Of a stretch of 64,000 nucleotides of DNA, positions 56,591 through 64,000 are shown piece after piece (the stretch's first letter is position 1; every line of letters starts with the position of its first letter). This DNA is from Nectonema munidae (Eukaryota > Nematomorpha > Nectonematoida > Nectonematidae): NCBI GenBank assembly GCA_030549495.1, contig JAUIRK010000934.1, positions 372,001 through 436,000 on the forward strand. Reading direction: 5' to 3'. The translations under genes were made by a program, and so were the position numbers. The notes beneath the pieces are model-generated. The model had not been told where the DNA came from. It did no database searches and saw only the letters and a list, made by a program, of their open reading frames with translations.

Positions 56591-58009
56591 TTGAATATGT
56601 ACACTACAAAATTTGGAAAGAAATCTCCTAATCAAATCTTGTTAACTTATTCCTTCAACCAAACTAAAGAATCGAACGTGTATTTTAAAAAAAATCGGTT
56701 TATCAAAATGTACCCTCATCAATGTTTCAATAAGAAAATGATATTTAAAATCTAATTGGAATAAGATCTATAGAAATTCATACCACAAAATCCAAAATTT
56801 ACAGCATCCTACATCATCTCAAAGAGAGAGAGAGAGAGGGAGAGAGTGAGTGAAGTGAAAAGATCAGAAAAAAATGGTGTGAAGATCAGTTTCGTGTTAA
56901 CTGAGACATTTCTAGGGTTATATCCAAGTGGGTACGAAAATATTACTGATTGGGCAAGTGCATAATTTCTTCATATAAGTGAAAATTTTTTGTTGAATTC
57001 TGAAAATAAACTTTCATCCGCTTAAAATTCTTTCTCTCATTTTTTCCCCAAAACTTGAAGCTTTTTAACGAAGTGTGAAATTGAAAGTGGCATATGAATA
57101 AGCCATTTCTGTATTCAGCAGATTCTTTTTAAGTGTAAGGATGAAAGTCAAAATAGACAAATATTTATTTATACACATCTGTTTTTACCACATATGGGAA
57201 AAGAGTTATGAGCGTACTATATAGTTTATTTACAATTCAGATCAATAGATAATAATAATTTTAGAAAATATTAAATTTGTCGGTGAGGGAATTTTTCATA
57301 ATCAAAAGGGCAACTAAAAGACGAATCATCTTGGGTGTTTGCATCTTAAACACATTTTATCACACAAAAAAACATGAAAAATGCTAAACACCGTTTCTAC
57401 AGAGTATATATGAATTGGCAAAAAACTTTTCAAAATTATAAATTTATGTATTTTAGATATGTTGGTGAGAAGGCATGGATAAACGTTTGGAAAAGTGTAA
57501 ATATAAGGGAATAAATGGCAAAACTTTTATTGAAAAAACTTTATAACAATATTAATTTTCGACGCCTCTGGTCTTCTTAATATGTTCAAACGGTTGTGCT
57601 TGCATCAAAGAGCAGAGTGGTCGATAATGAATTAATATTGTTATATAAATTGTTTTGAATAGAAGTTTTTCATTTTATTTCTTGGCATTCATATTTCTTA
57701 ATTATGTTTCATGTATAAAAATGAAAACTGAATATATCAATACTTTTTCTTTTATCAATTTATTTTAAATATACAAAATTAAATAGATAAATGAAGCAAA
57801 GGCTTTTTTTATTTTTGATTTTGAGGATATTTATTGCTTGAATCATAAAGAAAGTTTTTAAAAAAGCCCTTTTCTTTACATACTTTTTTCTCATTATAGT
57901 CCTGACTCCTGATGGAAGTTCAATCCTCTCTTTTGGATACTTATATATAGTTTTACATTGTTTTTTGTTTTATTCTCGGTTTTAAATGGGAACACTTTCA
58001 GTTCAAGAG
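56591..58009. other. AT-rich stretch, nothing recognised
   Basis: Contains an (AG)n tract at 56823-56847. No exon, TIR or RNA gene found. Confidence 0.5.
56823..56847. repeat. (AG)n microsatellite
   Basis: AGAGAG run with a GGG interruption, about 25 bases. Confidence 0.9.
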
Positions 58010-58235
58010 ATTTTACGTTCCATACCAGAGATATTTCCTACCTAAATTTGGACGTTTCATGCCCAATTTTTAAAACTTTTGGGTTTGAAAAGACTAAATG
58101 ATATACGGAATGGCTTGGTTAAATCGACTTGCACTTCTGAATTTTAGATATGTTAGATTTTATGAGTAATTTCATCAAATAACTTCTTTTTCACAATATT
58201 GATGAGAGTCATCATAATTTTATTATCATCATCAT
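58010..58235 (+). repeat. Dispersed direct repeat, copy 2
   Basis: GATATTTCCTACCTAAATTT, then ATACGGAATGGCTTGGTTAA, then AATATTGATGAGAGTCATCA parallels 56060-56425. It is followed by a coding-like frame MRLIDLQSALQNSKERMMMK (58272-58330). Confidence 0.55.
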
Positions 58236-59538
58236 TTTTATCATATATCCATCTTTGCCATTAATCTTTGAGATGCGGTTGATTGATTTGCAAAGCGCTC
58301 TACAAAACTCAAAAGAGCGGATGATGATGAAATCATTAAACTCGTGAGATAAGGAGATTAATGATATTCACGAAAAGAGGACATTTACTTTGTGCGAAAA
58401 GCTTTCCGTTTTAACAGATCGCATATTGAGAACTTATCAAATAAGATGAAGTATAAATGAGTCAAACTATGTACATTGTACAGTCTATTATCACAAATTC
58501 AGAATTTGGGCATCTTCGAATTAGTCATTTTTTGGGATTCATATTTTTAAAAAATAACCATTTGCTACTCGATTTCTCTCACTATAAACTTGACTCGAAA
58601 CAATGTCTGATGTCAGTTTATGAAACCTAACCTTTGGTTCAGTTGTTAATTGAATCATTCATTCAATTATTTTACTAAATTAAATATTTCTGGGTTAATC
58701 AAAGAGCCGGCTACTTTGCCAGATTAACGAAGTTCCGAATTAGTGGTTTCTGGATTAGAAGTAGTCAACTGTATCTACTATTTGGAGTTACTTTGCATGG
58801 AAACTCTTATACAAGTGTTTTGTATAAGTTGAATTTGAATTTATCAAATTTTTTAGTGATGAAGAAAAAAGAAAAAATTTTTTTTCAAAGAGTGAACAGC
58901 AAAAAAAGGAATTAGAAACTAAATCAGGGTGCAATAAGAATAAAACATAAATATGTAAATTAACTAATTAAATAAACAAATGAGAGTTTGATATTCCATA
59001 ATGTTAAAATTAGAATGTATATAGTAGAGTGCGCTCAGTTATCCTTTCACCATCGGATTTTCTTTTGATTATTTAAAAAAGGCCTTCTTCTTCTTCTTCA
59101 CCATCTGATAAAAGTAAACAAATATTTTACACATTTGAAGTTTTTGGCTTGTTTAATTTTTTTAAAAATTAAAATTTTTTTTTAGTTCAACGGAATAAGG
59201 AAAACAATTCGCTTACATAGTGCCTGAAGGGGGCCTTAAAAGTGTAGGCATTTTATTTGGCTTTAAAGAATATTGGGTCTAGGGCAAAAAGATAAAAAAA
59301 AAAGCTCCAAATATTTTATTTTCATATAAGCACATGTGTGATATAAATCTGTATTTTTGTGTAAATATTAGCGTGCCTACATTTTTGCGACAATATGTGT
59401 GCGTTTTTTTACGCTTTGCGTGAAATATTTAAGCTACTTTTTAGAAGTAATCATAATTTTTTCAAGTTATGGCTATAAAATATGAAGTACTTTTGAAAAT
59501 TGGGTAAATTTTACATTTTTTTGGTTTTGCTTCAAAGC
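58236..59538. other. AT-rich stretch, nothing firm
   Basis: The plus frame starting MRLIDLQSALQNSK at 58272 has one stop and then EKRTFTLCEKLSVLTDRILR to 58440. It is protein-like but unassigned. (TTC)n lies near 59086-59100. Confidence 0.35.
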
Positions 59539-59989
59539 CAGTTTTTTCCCAACTGGTGGTCTATGGACCCATGTGGGTACAAAATGACTAACGGAAAAAA
59601 TACGTAGTGATTAAATGCATGAATTGTCTATTAAAAAACTTTTTAATGGACAAAGTTCTTAACTGACAAAATGGCTCAAAAGAAAAAAGTGGAGTAAACA
59701 CCATTTACTTAATAATATTATTTTAAATTATTTTAAACAAAAATTTTTTTTATAATAAAATCAAAAATATATATTTATTGGATTACGATTTTCTTTTTTC
59801 CTGCCAAATCAATATAATGCAAAACTAAAAAAAAATAAGCATTTTTGACCCCTTTGTTACTATGTACAGAATTACATTTCTAAGAATGTAAAGAAATTTT
59901 TTTTATCATTCCACGTTTTACAGTTTTAAAAGAGGGGGCATGATTAAAGTGTACATTAAAAATAAATGCAAAAATTTTACCTACTTACT

Positions 59990-60200
59990 CTAAGAGAATT
60001 CAAAGATTCCATACATACAAGTTTCAAAAGTCTCATTGCAAAAAGTCTTAACTGAGAAGATTTTCCTCTCAACGATTGGAACTCTTTGCCTGAGTGTGTT
60101 ATTCAATCGCCTTCCTTGAATGTTTCTCAAAAACAGACTAGATATGACTTTTGGAAAGAAAAGATGATTTTTAATTGGCTAATAAAATTATGCTATGTTA
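59990..60200 (+). mobile_element. Jockey/CR1-like LINE 3' remnant
   Basis: The plus frame gives FPLNDWNSLPECVIQSPSLN, then VSQKQTRYDFWKE. This matches the R.v..WN.LP..vv...sl..FK.rLd..w motif near the C-terminus of jockey/CR1-type reverse transcriptases. Only this tail survives. Confidence 0.65.
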
Positions 60201-60293
60201 AGTTATGTCGTCAGCTTTAAGAATGTTTACAAATACTTTATATGTTACTTTTTTTTAAATATTCAAAAAAAAATTTTAATATTTAAATAAGAC

Positions 60294-60450
60294 AAGTAGT
60301 GGGATTTCGCCGGTTCGCACCGGTTCGTTAGAACCGTCTCACGGAATTTTGTTGATTGGGAAATAATCAAAATTGATCAGTTTATTTGCTGAAAAATTTG
60401 ACTTTTTTTGTAACAGAACCGGCTGACAAAAAATTTCAATCCCACTACTG
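60294..60450. mobile_element. hAT-type MITE with 8-bp target-site duplication
   Basis: AAGTAGTGGGATT at the left faces AATCCCACTACTG at the right, with ACCGGTTC-rich subterminal blocks. The flanks are AATAAGAC (60286-60293) and AATAAGAG (60451-60458), 7 of 8 identical. 157 bp, non-coding. Confidence 0.88.
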
Positions 60451-60664
60451 AATAAGAGTATTTATAAAAAAAACCTATTGGCTTTTAAATTCTGTTAAAC
60501 AGGAAAAAGGAATATCTAAAAAATTAACTTAAGGCATTCTTAAATAATAATAATCTTTCAAAGAGGAGTGCATATCTTAATGATTGATTAATCATTTGTA
60601 TGCGTGTGTGTAAGTATTTTAATTTTTTTTCTTCCATAATTATCCAAAAATAAAGGCTAGACCT

Positions 60665-60756
60665 ATTAGTAAAATCCATTAATATCATCATGGACCACTG
60701 CCGTTTACCCCATGGAACGGCAGTGGTCCATGATGATATTAATGGATTTTACTAAT
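60665..60756. repeat. Perfect palindrome, 41-bp arms, 10-base loop
   Basis: 60665-60705 and 60716-60756 are exact reverse complements (arms begin ATTAGTAAAATCCATT and reach ACCACTGCCGTT) around TACCCCATGG. It shows no mismatch, in a region otherwise full of decayed elements. Confidence 0.97.
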
Positions 60757-61502
60757 TGGATTTTGAAGTACGATATGAGTAGTGTTAATCTAGTAAAAAT
60801 AAAAATGCCTTTAATTCCATGGGAAATATCACGAGGATATAAAATAAAGCAAAACTTTGATTCCACTTTATCGTTAAATCATTAAGAATAGATACGGCTG
60901 ATCTCCTTTGGACATTTGGACAAAAATTCATAAATTTTTCCAAGAAAATTTTGACAAAGATTCAAAAATTTTAGGTAAGATGCTAGCAAAGCAAATATTT
61001 TAAAATTTTTGTCCTCACGGATAATAAATTATATTTGTTTTTGGACATGAAATGTAGACCAAAAAAAAAGTCATTATTCTTTGTCCTTTATCAAGTTCAA
61101 ACTCTTAAAAACTTGTCAAAGAAAGAAAAGTTAAAGAGTAAGTTCGCAAGAAAAAGAGAAAACATTTTAAAAGCCAACTAATACTTCACAACAAAATTTT
61201 TAAAAAACTTATTTCTAGGCCCGGCTTTGATTTCATGCTTCATATCCAGAAATTATCCAACTACGACTTCAAATGCATAAAAAATCATTAAATATTTATG
61301 AGCAATTCTTACTTCCAGTTTCGGTACACTCAATTTACCTACAAAAAATAAACTTATTTTTTCCATTTTTTTTTTTTTAAATTTATAAGACGCATAAAAA
61401 ATTCAACCCCATCACTAAATTTTATTAGATATCGACTAGAAAATCCCCTCAAAATCTCGATGGACTTCAAACAAAAATGTAACAAAAAGTTGAGAACCAC
61501 TG

Positions 61503-64000
61503 GTCTAAGCGAGCAATATAATTACGTAATTGAACGAATAGAAGCAAGACTAGATCAATGCCAAAGGCTGTGGTAGCAAGATCGTAAAAAACAGTAATGT
61601 TTGCAGATACTAATTATTGGCTTACGGGCAATACTACGTGTTCCTGCATATGGCCTCTCAGCCTCCAGCTCGATTTCAACTATGTCCGAAACTGATCAGA
61701 ATATTATCATATTTCAGATTATACAGCTGTTGTGAAATTGGTCCGAAACGAAATAAGTCATCAGCATTCACTCATTTTTAACAGTTAGAGGCGTTGAAGA
61801 AGCTTAATATGAAGTTGAAAAAGTTACGATTGAAATTACGGCTTTAGCTCTAGGAAGACGCAAAATTGTTAAAAAAAAATTAGTGAAAAGATGTAGAAAA
61901 ATTAATAGAAACTTCAAACAGGCGTAAAATCTTGGAAAAGCCATGACAAAAATATAAGGAAAGAGAAAGTATATATGGCAAACCTTTTCTCGACTTATTA
62001 AAATAGTAGTAGCTATATAATGTTTGTTTCAGTGATATTCCTCTTAGTCACAAGGCAAGGCATTTCAAAGTAAATAAAGTCTACCTTTGCATGCATTCAG
62101 AAGCCTGAAGTTTCACAACTTTTATTTCATTCTATGACATCTTGTCTTGGGTGAAAATCTTGGTACTTTTGGCACTATAGTCAGAAGAATTCCAACTCTT
62201 CCCATATTTCATGTGGATTTGAAAGAAATTGTTCACTTTGGAAAAAGAGAGATTTTTGAGATCTCCAATGGAGACAGAAAGACTGTGTTCGCATTAATTA
62301 TGAGAACGTAGTAAAATAGTATATAGAATTATATCCAGGGCGAATTACTTCTTACTGATTCTTTTAAACATTCTAATTTCTCAATAAATATTTTAATTCA
62401 ATTCATTAAAGAAATTAAAAGATATTTTAGCCTCATATCATTAAATAAGTGAATTTAGTAAAAATTTCTTTAATCTTTTCAAAAGTGAGCTTCTTTGACG
62501 TCTAAATGTTATTCTTTTAACAAATATATAGATATGACATTTTTTACTCTTGTTAATAGTTATGCATGCCTTGTTTATTTTTAACAATTTGTATACTACT
62601 CGTAACCTTGAACTTCTTATCTCTGCCTTACAAGCGGTCACTAATGAATGACCTATTTAGCCGTGATTACTTCACTTTTATTCTTTTTTTGCTTTATATT
62701 TAACGTGTATGTGTAGTTTATTCTAAATATTCAATGTTCAAAAAAATGTCTTTCTTTCAATAAATTTAATTTCTTAATTTGAAATATTACATAATGTTTC
62801 TGATCAAAATTCTTATAAATTGAATTGGATTCAATAGTATACATTTTTTCGTCTAACCCCCCCCCCCCCCCCCCCCCACTAACCACTTCCAATTTTTTTT
62901 GCTCCATTGGCAAATACGTACTGTTTACCAAAGAAAAAAAACATATTTTTATAACCATAAAACATGCATAGGGAAATCCTTAATCTAATCGAAATAGTTT
63001 GAATTGTGTATAATAGAAAGATTGGAATCTTTTTTGATTTCTATTTTACACCGAGAAATATTATTTCGCCCTCATCTCAAAAATTTTATACTAAATTATT
63101 CATTTTATTGGTTTTCTTTTATTACATTTAATGAATTTTTGATGCAAAGGCATTATTTATAGGTTGATAAGTAGATTTTGTAAAAACAACATTTATTTTT
63201 TACCAAATTTTCATCATCTTTATTTGAATGGAATCCTTTTTGCAAATAATATTGAAGTGTTCTTTCATAAATTTCAGAAGTAATTGAATCTTCGAACAAC
63301 ATTTGACAGATTTTTACATATGTAACTAAAAAAATGTGCTATACTCGCTTAATAACTTTCAATTTTACAAATATATACATATACTCGTAAGAGAATATAA
63401 GAAGAAAAAGAAGAAGATTGTTTATAAAAGAAATATCGCAGAAAGAAATATAAAAATATATAAAAGCTTGTTTGTTCTTGCATGTGTCCAAATACACGTT
63501 ACCATAGAATTAAGAACTTTAGTTATCAGGAGAAAACTTCGAAAACACCTTCCAAATTAGTTATTTTTTAGAATCTTAATTCTTAATTGCTGTACTACTT
63601 CTTTTAACTGGTATAAAGATTCAAATAATTAACTACAGTAGTAAACTTAACCATCGTTAATCCATCTAAGTACATGAGGGGAGGCAACTCGCATTTTCCT
63701 CAGCGTAGAAAGAACATATGTCAAGGAAAATTACTTATTTTGAATGCATTAATTTATGCATGTACTTTGAAAAATTAGGAAATAAAAAAGATATATTGAA
63801 TAATCTTAAATTTTTTTATAAATTATTCTTATCTAAAAATTAGTTTAATTTTATTACTATATGATATGTTTTAAGCAATTCAAACTTTTTTAACACATGG
63901 ACAAAAGTTTTCATGATTTTTCATGGAACACTAAATTGTTTGAAAGATAATAAATGATTAATTGCTAGCAAAATATTGTAAAAAAGAGAACTTGTAATGT
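61503..64000. other. AT-rich stretch to window end, nothing firm
   Basis: 61515-61920 on the plus strand has broken protein-like words (YVIERIEARLDQCQRLW, VEKVTIEITALALGRRKIVK) interrupted by stops, probably a relic. The remainder is AT-rich with a C21 run at 62857. No complete exon is seen. Confidence 0.35.
62857..62877. repeat. Poly-C tract, 21 bases
   Basis: An uninterrupted run of 21 C in AT-rich surroundings. Confidence 0.95.

Larger units (their letters stand above)
59539..61502. mobile_element. Probable hAT element, old, with nested insertions
   Basis: The left end CAGTTTTTTCCCAACTGGTG faces, from the right, CAGTGGTTCTCAACTTTTTG. Flanking octamers TTCAAAGC (59531-59538) and GTCTAAGC (61503-61510) agree at 6 of 8 positions, as for an old hAT duplication. 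No hAT transposase is recognised inside. The 2-kb span instead contains a LINE tail (59990-60200), a MITE (60294-60450) and a perfect palindrome (60665-60756). The pairing of the two ends is an inference. Confidence 0.5.

Noticed and set aside
56823-56847. (AG)n tract as a promoter element
   Set aside because: An isolated microsatellite with no gene start nearby.
62731-62958. 75-codon minus-strand frame with a Gly run
   Set aside because: The glycines come from the poly-C tract; not a plausible protein.
1-64000. CRISPR arrays, rRNA genes, bacterial operons
   Set aside because: No regularly spaced repeats, no rRNA-like conserved blocks and no prokaryotic gene organisation are present.

Overview
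The window is AT-rich animal DNA (roughly 70% A+T by eye). It has spliceosomal introns with GTAAG-type donors, many poly-A/poly-T and short tandem tracts, and a dense load of old transposable elements. No bacterial features (operons, Shine-Dalgarno sites, dense ORFs) are present, and I see no rRNA, CRISPR or intact tRNA gene. The gene content and mobile-element mix suggest an invertebrate, plausibly an ecdysozoan such as an arthropod. The sequence alone does not fix the species.

The one host gene I can support well is on the minus strand between about 29.4 kb and 17.3 kb. Seven exons splice with matching phases into a zona pellucida (ZP) domain: ZP-N with four cysteines, ZP-C with six cysteines, then a dibasic furin-type site. 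The 5' end (signal peptide and anything N-terminal to the ZP domain) is not identified. Its introns hold a pogo/Tigger element, a mariner-like element, several MITEs and two SINEs. A minus-strand stretch at 35.4-35.8 kb resembles part of a von Willebrand A (vWA) domain. It might be an upstream exon of this gene or a relic, but the link is unproven.

Layout: 0-3.7 kb holds a 2 kb element with long terminal inverted repeats and a nested hAT MITE. 8.4-12.1 kb is a cluster of tRNA-derived SINEs and two RTE-type LINE fragments in opposite orientation. 17.3-29.4 kb is the ZP gene with its intronic transposons. 30.5-36.5 kb holds hAT-like, piggyBac-like and other MITEs. 38.2-39.2 kb and 47.9-48.9 kb are jockey/CR1-like LINE remnants. 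43.5-44.5 kb is a decayed copy of a repeated conserved protein family. 54.3-55.2 kb is a Cys/His-rich coding-like stretch. 59.5-61.5 kb is a probable hAT element carrying nested insertions and a perfect 41-bp palindrome. The remaining tens of kilobases are AT-rich DNA in which I recognise nothing.

Two SINE families (five and three copies) are recognisable by tRNA-type B boxes. Several MITEs have legible target-site duplications: 8-bp hAT type and TTAA piggyBac type. Nothing here forms a clearly new defence or metabolic system. The most unusual items are the ZP gene threaded through transposons, the perfect palindrome, the hairpin-bearing TIR element and the unassigned coding-like islands.
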